Assembly: GCA_944322355.1 (NCBI GenBank)
Contig: CALUOT010000012.1
Span: 1-53,729 of the forward strand
Direction of reading: 5' to 3'
Length of the DNA stretch: 53,729 nucleotides
Source of the DNA: an uncultured Bacteroides sp.
Lineage (GTDB): Bacteria > Bacteroidota > Bacteroidia > Bacteroidales > Bacteroidaceae
A program made the position numbers and the translations under genes. The notes beneath the pieces were generated by a model. That model made no database searches. It was not told where the DNA came from and saw only the letters and a list, made by a program, of their open reading frames with translations. Position 1 is the first letter of the stretch; every line of letters starts with the position of its first letter. Shown here piece by piece: positions 42,326-52,968 of the stretch.

Positions 42326-43282
42326 TTAATTCATACTCTGCATTTTGCGAAGTAGTTCCTTCTGCTGCTCTGTCAAGTTAGTTGGTAATTGTATTTGGTA
42401 GGTAACAATCAAGTCACCGGCCTGTCCTTCCTGCTTATATACCGGAAATCCCTTGCCTTTCAGGCGGACTTTCGTACCGGGTTGCGTACCTGGTTGTACT
42501 TTCAGACGCACTTGCCCGTCAAGAGTATTCACCAACTTCTCGCCTCCCAACAAAGCCGCATAGAGGTCGATGGTGACATCTTCATACAAATCATCCCCCA
42601 AACGCTTGAACACCGGATCGCTATCAATCATGAACGTAATGTATAAATCGCCTGTAGGACCTCCATTGGCACCTTCGGCACCATAACCTTTCAGCTTAAT
42701 CACTTGTCCATCGGCCACACCCGCAGGGATAGTAATACGTACTTGCTTACCATCTATATTCAACACTTCTTTGTGAGTATGAGCGGCATCCCGAAGAGAA
42801 AGATGCAGTTCCGACTGATAATCTTGTCCACGGAAACTCGACCGGGCACTTCGCCCACCCCGATGACCGAACATCTGTTCAAAGAAATCAGAGAAGCCGT
42901 CCGCACTGCTCCCTGTAAACTCCTGTCCATCTGACGAGTACCAATATGTCCCATTGCCATCCGTATGAAAACCACCTCCCGAAGCACCAAAACCGCCAAA
43001 ACCGCCAAAGCCGCCAGTTCCTTGCCGAGCACGTTTCTGAGCCTCAAACTCATCGGCATGTTTCCAATGCTCTCCATACTCATCGTACTTCTTTCGTTTT
43101 TCAGGATCGCTCAACACTTCATTAGCCTCGTTCAGAGCCTGGAATTTCTCCTTGGCAGTAGGATCATTCGGATTCAAGTCAGGATGATATTTACGGGCCA
43201 AGCGACGGAAAGCCTTCTTAATGTCATCTTGCGAAGCTGTCTTATCCACACCAAGCACTTTGTAGTAATCGATATATGCCAT
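42326..43282 (-). CDS. cbpA: CbpA-type DnaJ co-chaperone
   Basis: A 318-residue class II J protein. The J domain (about 4-70) has the HPD motif ([12 protein letters not shown]), a Gly/Phe-rich linker follows ([15 protein letters not shown]), and two C-terminal beta-sandwich substrate domains cover about 130-310. The Cys-rich zinc region of DnaJ is absent, which distinguishes CbpA. It stimulates DnaK. It lies 100 bp downstream of groL, behind the groL terminator, in the same direction, so the chaperone genes are clustered. Confidence 0.93.
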   Translation of the reverse strand: MAYIDYYKVLGVDKTASQDDIKKAFRRLARKYHPDLNPNDPTAKEKFQALNEANEVLSDPEKRKKYDEYGEHWKHADEFEAQKRARQGTGGFGGFGGFGASGGGFHTDGNGTYWYSSDGQEFTGSSADGFSDFFEQMFGHRGGRSARSSFRGQDYQSELHLSLRDAAHTHKEVLNIDGKQVRITIPAGVADGQVIKLKGYGAEGANGGPTGDLYITFMIDSDPVFKRLGDDLYEDVTIDLYAALLGGEKLVNTLDGQVRLKVQPGTQPGTKVRLKGKGFPVYKQEGQAGDLIVTYQIQLPTNLTEQQKELLRKMQSMN

Positions 43283-43300
43283 AACTCATACGTTTTAAAT

Positions 43301-43335
43301 AAAAACCGCGGCATCTCATCAGGGAGACACCGCGG
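43301..43335 (-). terminator. groL terminator
   Basis: CCGCGG at 43306-43311 pairs with CCGCGG at 43330-43335, supported by an inner TCTC/GAGA match; TTTTT follows on the minus strand. Confidence 0.85.
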
Positions 43336-43382
43336 CACTGTATAATAACACTATACTCTAAAAAATCAAGGGGAGTAGACTA

Positions 43383-45023
<1,641 letters not shown>

Positions 45024-45048
45024 CTAAGTTTTTAAAAAGTTAATAAGT

Positions 45049-45321
45049 TTATCCCAATACAGCCAATACATCGCTCTGACGCATAATCAGGTATTTCGTG
45101 CCGTCCAACTCGACTTCTGTACCGGCATATTTACCATACAGAACTTGATCACCAGCTTTCAATACCATTTCTTCATCCTTCGTACCGTTACCGGTAGCAA
45201 TGACTTCACCCTTCAAAGGTTTTTCTTTTGCCGTATCAGGAATGATGATACCGCCAATTGTTTTCTCTTCTGCAGGTGCAGGGAGTATCAAGACTCTGTC
45301 TGCTAATGGTTTAATGTTCAT
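45049..45321 (-). CDS. groS: Co-chaperonin GroES
   Basis: A 90-residue heptameric lid of GroEL. The N-terminus reads [20 protein letters not shown] and the mobile loop is [16 protein letters not shown]. Length is normal. It is the first gene of the groS-groL operon. No CIRCE element is seen upstream. Confidence 0.97.
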   Translation of the reverse strand: MNIKPLADRVLILPAPAEEKTIGGIIIPDTAKEKPLKGEVIATGNGTKDEEMVLKAGDQVLYGKYAGTEVELDGTKYLIMRQSDVLAVLG

Positions 45322-45478
45322 AATTCTTTTATTTTACGTTATACATTTACTTATTCTTTCAAGCCTGCCACATACAGGCACCAAACTCCCTACGAAAAGC
45401 ATGCCAAAGAGATTACTATCAAAATCTGACAGAAAGAACTGACAAATTGACAGGGAACGGTTTCTCTTCTATCTTTTT
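45322..45478 (-). promoter_or_regulatory. groS upstream region
   Basis: No TAnnTTTG box and no CIRCE inverted repeat are visible. There is a 5-bp inverted repeat, GCCTG (45363-45367) and CAGGC (45375-45379), which could be an operator. The heat-shock control site is not identified. Confidence 0.35.
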
Positions 45479-46219
45479 CTATAGATAATCTGCCAAACGG
45501 TAACGTCCCTTCCGGGATGTACTTCTTCCATATTGAATCACCTTCCGGGGACAAGCATGCACACAGGCCATGCAATGAATACACCGTTCTTCCCAAACCG
45601 GACCTCCCTCTGACATCCGAATATTTCCCATCGGACATACATCGCGGCATATACCACACGATATACACCCGGTATCTACATGGAAACCTCGTGTATGAAT
45701 GATAAGACGAACGAATAAAGGATTCACGACATAAGTCTTCAACCAAGCGGCAGAACCTTCCTGCACTTTCCAAACTTTACTTTCATGTAGCACTCCGTCG
45801 GCTATAGACTTTATAGTCAGTCGTGCCTCATTGATTTTCTGACGTGCCACTTCGTCTGCATCAAGAGAAAACATAGGTATATACGTATTTGGCATCTGAA
45901 CAGACCATGCTGCATCCAACGGAAAATGTTTGGCCAGACGGTTCATACCTTTACCTACGTCATCGCCACATGTACACACCGCATAACGATAACGGCAATG
46001 AGGCAAATGAAGTCGCGACAAAAAATCAGCCACGACACGAGGCGCATACCAGGCATGAATAGGAAACACCACCCCTACTCTCTCCGCACAAGTCAACTCA
46101 TCCGGCAATGTTTTTTGTTTCAAACAACCAGCGATATTGAGCACCCCGTCATCCGTAGCCTCTGCCAATAACTGAGCAAGCCAATAGGAATTTCCCGTCC
46201 CACTAAAATAAAGAATCAT
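45479..46219 (-). CDS. EFR1-family flavodoxin-ferredoxin fusion
   Basis: A 246-residue protein. The N-terminal flavodoxin-like domain begins MILYFSGTGNSYWLAQLLAE, where SGTGNS is the FMN phosphate loop. The C-terminal about 60 residues hold two 4Fe-4S sites (CISCGICRDVCP and CIHCMACVHACP). EFR1 proteins are electron carriers of anaerobes with unknown partners. The nearby rnf operon is a possible but unproven electron source. It has promoter boxes at 46241-46274. Confidence 0.9.
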   Translation of the reverse strand: MILYFSGTGNSYWLAQLLAEATDDGVLNIAGCLKQKTLPDELTCAERVGVVFPIHAWYAPRVVADFLSRLHLPHCRYRYAVCTCGDDVGKGMNRLAKHFPLDAAWSVQMPNTYIPMFSLDADEVARQKINEARLTIKSIADGVLHESKVWKVQEGSAAWLKTYVVNPLFVRLIIHTRGFHVDTGCISCGICRDVCPMGNIRMSEGGPVWEERCIHCMACVHACPRKVIQYGRSTSRKGRYRLADYL

Positions 46220-46240
46220 AAGTCACTAAATTTTGGAGTG

Positions 46241-46274
46241 CAAAGTTAATATAAAGAATGATATACTTGGCAAA
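46241..46274 (-). promoter_or_regulatory. Promoter of the EFR1 gene
   Basis: Minus strand: TTTG (46271-46274), 22 bp, TAACTTTG (46241-46248). Confidence 0.5.
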
Positions 46275-46332
46275 GTAAAGAAATATACCCCAAGCCTCAG
46301 CACTCCTTACCTTCTTCTTTTCACCATAGTAG

Positions 46333-46425
46333 TGTGAAGGCTTCACATCAGCACTGTGAAGGTGTAACATCAATACTGTGAAGGCTTCACACTAAAATCG
46401 TGAAGGGGTGTGAAAGCTTTCACAC
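46333..46425. repeat. 22-bp palindromic tandem array H
   Basis: TGTGAAGG recurs at 46333, 46355, 46377 and, with one change, 46399. Units contain GTGAAGGCTTCAC. An 18-bp perfect palindrome, GTGTGAAAGCTTTCACAC, follows at 46408-46425. The array lies between a decayed MATE gene's 3' end and the EFR1 promoter. Confidence 0.9.
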
Positions 46426-46457
46426 TTTATGAAGCATGAAGTGTGAAACTCATCTTA

Positions 46458-46952
46458 TCATCCTTTTTTCACCGACTCGGTCTTTGGTTGCAAAGAAACC
46501 CTTCTCATCACTCTGCCATACATCAGTATAATCACTATAGTGGTCAGAAATTCCGATAGACACAATGCCAACCAAATACCATTCGTCCCTATGGCTTGGG
46601 GCAGGAGGATGAAAGAAGGTATCAAGAAGATAAATCCGCGCAACAAAGCCAGAACCGTTGCTGGCTTCACCCGTTCCACGCTCTGATAATATCCGATAAC
46701 GGTAAGGTTAAGGATAAAGAAAATAAACCGGATAAAAATACAATTTGCGGGCAAACCGAAACAGATAGACAAGCCCGATAAGACCGACGACGAACAAGCC
46801 TATCGTCACGGCAATAGGATAGCTTGGGTTAGATTGATACGGGCCGCTTTGGACTTTCCACGTGACAATTGGATGGAAGCCACCACCGACGAGTCTGCTC
46901 CGACCATCAGCCCCACGTCGGTAAACAGCATGAGCAGTTTTTCATTAAGCAT
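46458..46952 (-). pseudogene. Decayed MATE-family efflux transporter
   Basis: Two minus-strand pieces resemble MATE transporters. From 46952 the frame reads MLNEKLLMLFTDVGLMVGAD, then SVVASIQLSRGKSKAARINL, and stops at TGA after ILLP. One base out of frame, the sequence goes on as IAVTIGLFVVGLIGLVYLF. The last 104 codons (46458-46772) give LPANCIFIRFIFFILNLTVI, VIGYYQSVERVKPATVLALL and GTNGIWLALCLSE, matching a MATE C-terminal half. About 165 codons remain of a usual 440-460, so there is both a frameshift and a large internal loss. Confidence 0.8.
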
Positions 46953-46981
46953 TCTACAGGGCTACAGGGCAAAATACTCGC

Positions 46982-47140
46982 TTATTCCAACCACCTTTCT
47001 ATCTGACAGCTTTCCCAGAAAAGTTTAGTTGAATGAACCATTGAACATCCCATGTAAAAAAGGAATAACAAAGAAATGGCTATCATCAAAAGACAGATAA
47101 TCAAATTGTGCTTCTCTTGTTTAAAATCAACCGTAACCAT
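46982..47140 (-). CDS. Possible 52-residue single-span membrane protein
   Basis: A short open frame starting MVTVDFKQEKHNL with one membrane segment (LIICLLMIAISLLFLFYMGC) and ending IERWLE. The start at 47140 is set by AAAGGAGG just upstream, an unusually strong Shine-Dalgarno match here, and by a -7 box, TACTTTTG (47166-47173 minus), which places the transcript start after the in-frame ATG at 47164. It lies directly upstream of the MATE remnant and could have been its leader, or may be a remnant itself. Function unknown. Confidence 0.45.
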   Translation of the reverse strand: MVTVDFKQEKHNLIICLLMIAISLLFLFYMGCSMVHSTKLFWESCQIERWLE

Positions 47141-47165
47141 AAAACCTCCTTTTTTGATTGTCATG

Positions 47166-47173
47166 CAAAAGTA
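47166..47173 (-). promoter_or_regulatory. -7 box of the short membrane ORF
   Basis: TACTTTTG on the minus strand, 26 bp before 47140; no -33 match. Confidence 0.4.
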
Positions 47174-47316
47174 GAACTAGAATATTACAGTCTCTTTACG
47201 CTTACATGACAAATATACGCATATTTCTCCAAAAATCGAAGTAAAACTTCCCAAAAATTCTCATAGTATATTAAGAAAAGAGCAGGTTCATTCTCAATAT
47301 CAGTCTTACAAATATC
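47174..47316. other. Noncoding, A/T-rich stretch
   Basis: No gene, repeat or further promoter is recognised. The galE terminator lies to its right and about 147 bp of A/T-rich sequence separates that from the galE stop. Confidence 0.5.
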
Positions 47317-47350
47317 TAAAAAAATAGGTTCTGTCATCCCGACAGAACCT
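47317..47350 (-). terminator. galE terminator
   Basis: AGGTTCTGTC (47326-47335) pairs perfectly with GACAGAACCT (47341-47350); ATTTTTTT follows on the minus strand. It lies 148 bp after the galE stop, giving a long 3' UTR. Confidence 0.88.
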
Positions 47351-47497
47351 ACAAAAACACAAACACAAAATAAAACACGACAAAACTACTTATGCAATCA
47401 CACCATGCCTCTTACTGCGACATGAAATAAACTGCGTTTATTTACATACATAAAGCAATGTATATAACTGAATTCATTCTTAAAATCATACTGCAAA

Positions 47498-48532
47498 TTA
47501 TTGAATGCCTTTTTCACGCAATTTTAATTGCCAGTTCCAAGCAGAACGCAATGTATCCTCAATACTTGTTTCAGCTTTCCAGCCCAATTCATTATTAGCG
47601 TATGTAGGATCAGCCCATACTTGCTCTATATCACCAGCACGACGTCCTACTATCTGATAATTCAATTTCACCCCTGTAGCTGCTTCGAAAGCATGAATCA
47701 ATTCCAATACCGAAAGACCTCGTCCTGTACCGATATTGAATACTTCCACCTTGTCTTTCTGCTTTTGCTGCAGAATACGATCAATAGCAACCACATGTGC
47801 TTTAGCTAGATCTACCACATTGATAAAATCGCGGATACACGAACCATCTGGTGTGTTATAATCATCGCCAAATACACTTAATTTTTCACGTATGCCAATA
47901 GCTGTTTGAGTCAAATAAGGAATCAAATTTTGAGGAACTCCATTAGGCAACTCACCAAGCAAAGCACTTGGATGAGCGCCTATCGGATTAAAATAACGCA
48001 ACAGAATGGCTGTTATAGGAGAACCCGATGCAATCGTATCACGAATAATTTCTTCGTTGATCTGCTTCGTATTACCATAAGGAGATTCAGCCTTCTTTAT
48101 CGGAGCTTCTTCTGTCACAGGCAAATGATCGGGCTGACCATACACTGTACATGAAGAAGAAAATACAATGCCCTCCACCCCATGCTTTGGCATCAAATCG
48201 AGCAAATTAATAAGAGAAAGTATATTATTCCGGTAATATTTCAACGGTTGCTGTACAGACTCACCTACAGCCTTACTTGCCGCAAAATGAATGATGGACT
48301 TTATACCTTTATATTTTTCAAACATCGCATCCAGTCCTGCATAATTCAAACAATCCAATTCTTCAAATGCCGGACGAATACCCGACACTGCTTCGATATT
48401 ATCCACTACATCAGCACTCGAATTAGACAAATTATCAATGATAACCACTTCATAACCTGCATTTTGAAGCTCTACTACCGTGTGCGATCCAATGTATCCT
48501 GTACCGCCTGTAACCAATATTCTTTCTTTCAT
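47498..48532 (-). CDS. galE: UDP-glucose 4-epimerase
   Basis: A 344-residue extended short-chain dehydrogenase. NAD-binding ILVTGGTGYIGSHT is at the N-terminus, the catalytic Ser region is VFSSSCTVYG, YxxxK is in SPYGNTKQ, and ILLRYFNPIGAHPS is the substrate block. It interconverts UDP-glucose and UDP-galactose for galactose use and polysaccharide synthesis. The start at 48532 (MKERILVTGG) is chosen; an ATG two codons upstream is possible. It is monocistronic, between its own terminator and that of the rnf operon. Confidence 0.96.
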   Translation of the reverse strand: MKERILVTGGTGYIGSHTVVELQNAGYEVVIIDNLSNSSADVVDNIEAVSGIRPAFEELDCLNYAGLDAMFEKYKGIKSIIHFAASKAVGESVQQPLKYYRNNILSLINLLDLMPKHGVEGIVFSSSCTVYGQPDHLPVTEEAPIKKAESPYGNTKQINEEIIRDTIASGSPITAILLRYFNPIGAHPSALLGELPNGVPQNLIPYLTQTAIGIREKLSVFGDDYNTPDGSCIRDFINVVDLAKAHVVAIDRILQQKQKDKVEVFNIGTGRGLSVLELIHAFEAATGVKLNYQIVGRRAGDIEQVWADPTYANNELGWKAETSIEDTLRSAWNWQLKLREKGIQ

Positions 48533-48610
48533 AAACAAATCCGTAATTAGGTTATTTTTAACTAGCTACAAAAATAAGAAATAAAATAATAATTCGCTCA
48601 AAAAAAGAAG

Positions 48611-48677
48611 AAAAAAATATATCGGTACTCATTTTTAAGACTAACTTGAAGAACCTATCTTAAAATGAGTACCGATA
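48611..48677 (-). terminator. rnf operon terminator
   Basis: A 20-bp stem with one bulged base: 48620-48640 pairs with 48658-48677 (TATCGGTACTCATTTT-TAAGA). On the minus strand it is followed by TATATTTTTTTC. Confidence 0.92.
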
Positions 48678-48711
48678 CTAAATCAGACTATAAATTTTCC
48701 AGCAAAGCTTC

Positions 48712-49290
48712 TTATATCTTCACTACACCTGAAAAGCCCATAAATGCCATAGCTAACAAACCAGCTGTGATAAGTGTAATAGGAGTTCCCTGTAATCCTT
48801 TAGGAATATTGACCAAACTTAACTGCTCGCGTATACCTGCAAAAATAGTCAGTGCCAATCCAAAACCTAAAGCTGTAGAAAAAGCATAAACTACCCCTGT
48901 CAACAAATCATAGTCTTTTTGAATAACAAGAATAGCTACACCCAAAACACAACAGTTGGTCGTAATAAGTGGCAAGAATACACCCAACGCTTGATAAAGA
49001 GAAGGAGAAACCTTTTTTAGAATTATTTCCACCATCTGCACCAAAGCCGCAATAACTAAAATGAAAGTGATGGTCTGCAAATAACCTAAATCAAGAGCAT
49101 CGAGAACAAATTTTTGTATAAGAAAAGTCACAATGGTAGAAAGAGTCAACACAAAAGCCACGGCTGCCGCCATACCCAATGCTGTATCAATCTTCTTAGA
49201 CACTCCAAGAAATGGACAGATGCCCAAAAATTGTGACAACACAATGTTATTTACAAAGATTGCCGAAATAAATATCAATATATATTCCAT
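48712..49290 (-). CDS. rnfA: Rnf complex subunit A
   Basis: A 192-residue integral membrane protein with six segments (EYILIFISAIFVNNIVLSQF first; LGICPFLGVSKKIDTALGM with the conserved Cys proposed to coordinate an intramembrane Fe-S centre with RnfE). It is part of the Rnf ion-pumping ferredoxin:NAD oxidoreductase. It is the last gene of the operon, 26 bp after rnfE, followed by the long terminator hairpin. Confidence 0.95.
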   Translation of the reverse strand: MEYILIFISAIFVNNIVLSQFLGICPFLGVSKKIDTALGMAAAVAFVLTLSTIVTFLIQKFVLDALDLGYLQTITFILVIAALVQMVEIILKKVSPSLYQALGVFLPLITTNCCVLGVAILVIQKDYDLLTGVVYAFSTALGFGLALTIFAGIREQLSLVNIPKGLQGTPITLITAGLLAMAFMGFSGVVKI

Positions 49291-49316
49291 ACTATCTATC
49301 TTATTAAAGTATTACA

Positions 49317-49901
49317 TTACGCCTTCTTCAGACGATTAACCAAAGCAATCAGATATCCCAATGCTATAAAAGCACCCGGAGCCAACACAAATACCAACAT
49401 ACCATAGTCCTCAGGCATGATAGTCAAGCCAAAGATTTTACCCGTACCCAACAACTCGCGCACAGCACCTAACAGTGTCAAACCCACTGTAAAACCTAAG
49501 CCCATACCTAAACCGTCGAACATGGAGGCTATAGGACCATTCTTTGCGGCAAAAGCTTCAGCACGTCCCAGCAAAATACAGTTCACCACAATCAGCGGAA
49601 TGAACAACCCCAAAGTAGCATATAAAGCCGGCACATAAGCTTGCATGATCATTTGTAATAAAGTAACGAATGAAGCAATAACCACCACAAAAGCCGGGAT
49701 ACGTACCATATCAGGAATTAAATTCTTAATAGCTGAAATTACTACGTTGGAACAAATAAGTACGAACGCCGTAGCAAGCCCCATCCCCATACCATTGATA
49801 GCTGAAGAAGTGGTACCCAACGTCGGACACATGCCTAAGAGAAGTACAAAAGTCGGATTCTCTTTGACAATACCGTTCATCAATACTTTAAAATTATTCA
49901 T
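49317..49901 (-). CDS. rnfE: Rnf complex subunit E
   Basis: A 194-residue membrane protein, paralogous in fold to RnfA and inverted in topology. FVLLLGMCPTLGTTSSAING carries the conserved Cys, and LFIPLIVVNCILLGRAEAFA is the second family block. It lies 17 bp after rnfG. With RnfA it forms the membrane electron path. Confidence 0.95.
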   Translation of the reverse strand: MNNFKVLMNGIVKENPTFVLLLGMCPTLGTTSSAINGMGMGLATAFVLICSNVVISAIKNLIPDMVRIPAFVVVIASFVTLLQMIMQAYVPALYATLGLFIPLIVVNCILLGRAEAFAAKNGPIASMFDGLGMGLGFTVGLTLLGAVRELLGTGKIFGLTIMPEDYGMLVFVLAPGAFIALGYLIALVNRLKKA

Positions 49902-49918
49902 AACTTCTACTCCTTTCT

Positions 49919-50581
49919 TTAATTTACACTTATGGTATCAGCTCCGTTGGACAATGATTCTGCCTCTACCTTACCAGCCTGCTGAGTAGCCCCAGTAGCT
50001 CCATCAGCAGTATTTTGTCCGGCGTATGCCGCATAAGCAGCATTCACAGCATTCAGAAAAGCCCGAGAAGTAATGGTAGAAGCCGTGATAGCATCTACTT
50101 TACCTCCATCCTTGCTTACGGTAAGAGGTGATTCACCCGGATTCATCCCAGTGATATCTCCCTTACCACCTTTTTTAAACCAAAGATCCGCTTTCGAACC
50201 TAATCCCGGAGTCTCCGCATGAGACAACAAAGAATAATCAATCACATTCCCTTGAGCATCAAAACCCACCAGAATTTTCAGTTCACCACCGAACCCCATA
50301 GCAGATGCTTCTACTGCCGCTCCTATAAATTCACCTGACTTAGTAGCAGGATATACGGCATATTGTACACCATTTACTTCCTGCATTTTCTTCTCAGCAA
50401 TAGGATCGTTATCAAAACCGGGAACTACCAGACTAACCGCATCGCTTAAGGCCTTGGCATTAGCCTGTGCAATGGGTTCTTTAGTCAATTCATTCATCCA
50501 AGCTAACAAAGCCACACTGACGGCTGTAACCCCTGTCAGTACTAGCAACATATTTTTTAAAGACGATTCTAACTTTTTCAT
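49919..50581 (-). CDS. rnfG: Rnf complex subunit G
   Basis: A 220-residue protein with one N-terminal membrane anchor (MLLVLTGVTAVSVALLAWM) and a periplasmic FMN-binding domain. The flavinylation motif near residues 163-172 is DAITASTITS; Thr169 is the probable FMN-phosphoester site (consensus S/T-G-A-T, here T-A-S-T). HAETPGLGSK is the conserved middle block. An Ala/Gly-rich tail of about 35 residues follows. It overlaps rnfD by 4 bp. An ApbE-type flavin transferase is needed but not in the window. Confidence 0.94.
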   Translation of the reverse strand: MKKLESSLKNMLLVLTGVTAVSVALLAWMNELTKEPIAQANAKALSDAVSLVVPGFDNDPIAEKKMQEVNGVQYAVYPATKSGEFIGAAVEASAMGFGGELKILVGFDAQGNVIDYSLLSHAETPGLGSKADLWFKKGGKGDITGMNPGESPLTVSKDGGKVDAITASTITSRAFLNAVNAAYAAYAGQNTADGATGATQQAGKVEAESLSNGADTISVN

Positions 50582-51570
50582 TTTTTCTTTGCTACCTCCC
50601 CGAAGCGTTTAGGTTTAACATAGGTATTAATCAGCGGAGTGAACGCATTCATAATCAAAATAGCGAAAGACATACCTTCGGGGTACGCGCCAAACAGACG
50701 AATAATCACTGTTAACAGACCGATGCAGACTCCATAAATAAGCATACCTTTATGATTCATCGGTGAAGTGACATAATCTGTCGCCATAAAAATAGCACCA
50801 AGCATCAAACCACCCGATAATAAATGAGTCAAGCCACAAGCATATTTAACCGGATCCACCCAATGCATGATGGAAGTGAATAAAAATACCGTCACGATAA
50901 TAGATACTGGAATATGCCAAGTGATGATTTTCTTCCATAACATATAAGCTAAACCCAACAATAAGGCTAAAGCACTTACTTCACCGATACAACCGGGATT
51001 GTTACCGAAGAACAAATCAAAAGCACTAGGAAGCTGATCCATAGAAAAACCAGGAGCCCCCATAGCCACTCCTTTCATAATGGCTAACGGAGTAGCAGTA
51101 GTTACAGCATCCGTATAAGCTGTTAATTGTCCCACAGCCGGCCAACTTGTCATTTGAACCGGGAAAGACAAAAGCAAAAATACACGACCTACCAATGCCG
51201 GATTAAAAGGATTACAACCCAATCCTCCAAATGACATTTTAGCCACACCTATGGCAAACAATGCACCAATGATAATAATCCAAATTGGCAAATTAGAGGG
51301 TAAATTAAAAGCCAATAATACTCCTGTAATAGCAGCTGAACCGTCCGCTATGGTCGAAGTTTCTTTTTTCATAATAAACTTGCCAATGGCCCATTCGAAA
51401 AATACACAGGCCACCACAGAAGTAAGCGTCACAATCAAGGCACCCACTCCAAAGAAATAAAGCGACACCAGAAAAGCAGGTAACAAGGCAATGAGTACAC
51501 CATACATGTTTTTCTTTACGCTATCGTCATTATGGACATGAGGCGAAAGGGATACGATAAACTTATTCAT
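50578..51570 (-). CDS. rnfD: Rnf complex subunit D
   Basis: A 330-residue NqrB-like membrane protein with eight to ten segments. The covalent FMN motif is DAVTTATPL (Thr160 as probable attachment), preceded by GGLGCNPFNPALVGRVFL. It contributes to ion translocation. It lies 17 bp after rnfC and overlaps rnfG by 4 bp. Confidence 0.95.
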   Translation of the reverse strand: MNKFIVSLSPHVHNDDSVKKNMYGVLIALLPAFLVSLYFFGVGALIVTLTSVVACVFFEWAIGKFIMKKETSTIADGSAAITGVLLAFNLPSNLPIWIIIIGALFAIGVAKMSFGGLGCNPFNPALVGRVFLLLSFPVQMTSWPAVGQLTAYTDAVTTATPLAIMKGVAMGAPGFSMDQLPSAFDLFFGNNPGCIGEVSALALLLGLAYMLWKKIITWHIPVSIIVTVFLFTSIMHWVDPVKYACGLTHLLSGGLMLGAIFMATDYVTSPMNHKGMLIYGVCIGLLTVIIRLFGAYPEGMSFAILIMNAFTPLINTYVKPKRFGEVAKKK

Positions 51571-51587
51571 AATTTCATTCTTTTACA

Positions 51588-52925
51588 TTACTTTTTTGCT
51601 TGACGTGCACGTATCATTGCACCAACCTTCGCCTTGCCCAAACGAATGTAATCCAACATCGGACGATTAGAAGGACAAGTAAATTGGCACGAGCCACATT
51701 CGATACACGACATGATGTCTTCTTTTTCCACTCTTTCAAAATCTCCATGAGCCGACACAGTGGCAAGCAAGAATGGCTCCAGACCCATCGGACAGGCACT
51801 CACGCACTTTGCACAGCGAATACACGGCTGCACGGCACCTCGCTTGGCCTCTTTCTCATTCATAATCAAAATACTGGAGCTACCCTTTGCTGTAGGAACT
51901 TCCGTATTAACCAAAGCTTTACCCATCATAGGGCCACCGCCGATTACTTTTCCTGTATCTTCAGGTAAACCGCCGCATGCAGCAATCAACTGACTCATGG
52001 GTGTACCAATACGAGCTAAGAAGTTAGCAGGCTTGGCAAGCGACTTTCCTGTCACCGTAATAACCCGTTCAAACAAGGGTTTGTTTTTCTGCACCGCTTG
52101 ATATACGGCAAAAGCCGTACCTACGTTTTGCACCACTGCACCCGTGGAAATAGGTAAAGCACCAGCAGCCACCTGACGCTTGATAATAGCATCAATCAAC
52201 TGTTTTTCGCCTCCTTGCGGATATTTTACTTTTAATGGAACTACCTCAATACCCGCATACGACGAAGCCACTTTAGTCATCAGCTGAATAGCATCGGGTT
52301 TGTTATTTTCAATACCTATAAAAGCTTTGTTTACTTTAACAGCCTTCATCAAAATAGTGATACCCACCATAATCTCTTCAGCATGCTCCAGCATCAGCTG
52401 ATGGTCAGCTGTCAGATAAGGTTCACATTCTACGGCATTAATGACCACACATTCTGCTTTAAAGGCAGGCGGAGGGCATAATTTTACTTGCGTAGGGAAA
52501 CAGGCACCACCCATACCTACAATACCAGCATCCGCTATTTTCTTTACGATTTCTTCAGCTGATAAATTACATTCTTTTACCAATGTATCTGTACGGTCGA
52601 TGCTTTCTTCCCATTCATCACCTTCTACATCAATAAAAATAGCCGGTTTTGGATAACCGCTGGCATCAATTACATTATCGATTTTTGCCACTTTACCGCT
52701 CACAGAAGAATGAATGGCTGCTGATACGAAGCCACCGGGCTCGGCAATCTTCGTACCTACTTTCACAACATCACCTTTAGCCACAATAGGCTTAGCAGGA
52801 GCACCGATATGCTGCCCTAACAAAATGACCGCTTTCGAAGGAATATCGGCCTTGACAATGGGCTGATGTGCTGAAAGTTTATTTTCGTGTGGATGAACAC
52901 CACCGATTGAAAATGTCTTCAACAT
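51588..52925 (-). CDS. rnfC: Rnf complex subunit C
   Basis: A 445-residue cytoplasmic subunit. The N-terminal GGVHPHENKLSAHQPI barrel-sandwich domain is followed by the NADH/FMN-binding region with GMGGACFPTQVKL and a SLBB-like segment, and by two 4Fe-4S sites (CIRCAKCVSACP and CIECGSCQFTCP). It exchanges electrons with NAD(H). Length is typical of anaerobe RnfC. It lies 43 bp after rnfB. Confidence 0.96.
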   Translation of the reverse strand: MLKTFSIGGVHPHENKLSAHQPIVKADIPSKAVILLGQHIGAPAKPIVAKGDVVKVGTKIAEPGGFVSAAIHSSVSGKVAKIDNVIDASGYPKPAIFIDVEGDEWEESIDRTDTLVKECNLSAEEIVKKIADAGIVGMGGACFPTQVKLCPPPAFKAECVVINAVECEPYLTADHQLMLEHAEEIMVGITILMKAVKVNKAFIGIENNKPDAIQLMTKVASSYAGIEVVPLKVKYPQGGEKQLIDAIIKRQVAAGALPISTGAVVQNVGTAFAVYQAVQKNKPLFERVITVTGKSLAKPANFLARIGTPMSQLIAACGGLPEDTGKVIGGGPMMGKALVNTEVPTAKGSSSILIMNEKEAKRGAVQPCIRCAKCVSACPMGLEPFLLATVSAHGDFERVEKEDIMSCIECGSCQFTCPSNRPMLDYIRLGKAKVGAMIRARQAKK

Positions 52926-52968
52926 ACTAATAATTTTATTTTAGTCGTTCTTATTTCTGGTTGATTGT

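Noticed and set aside
45322-45478. CIRCE/HrcA operator upstream of groS
   Set aside because: No TTAGCACTC-N9-GAGTGCTAA-like repeat was found.
46834-47028. 64-codon plus-strand frame
   Set aside because: It is antisense to the MATE remnant and has no independent support.
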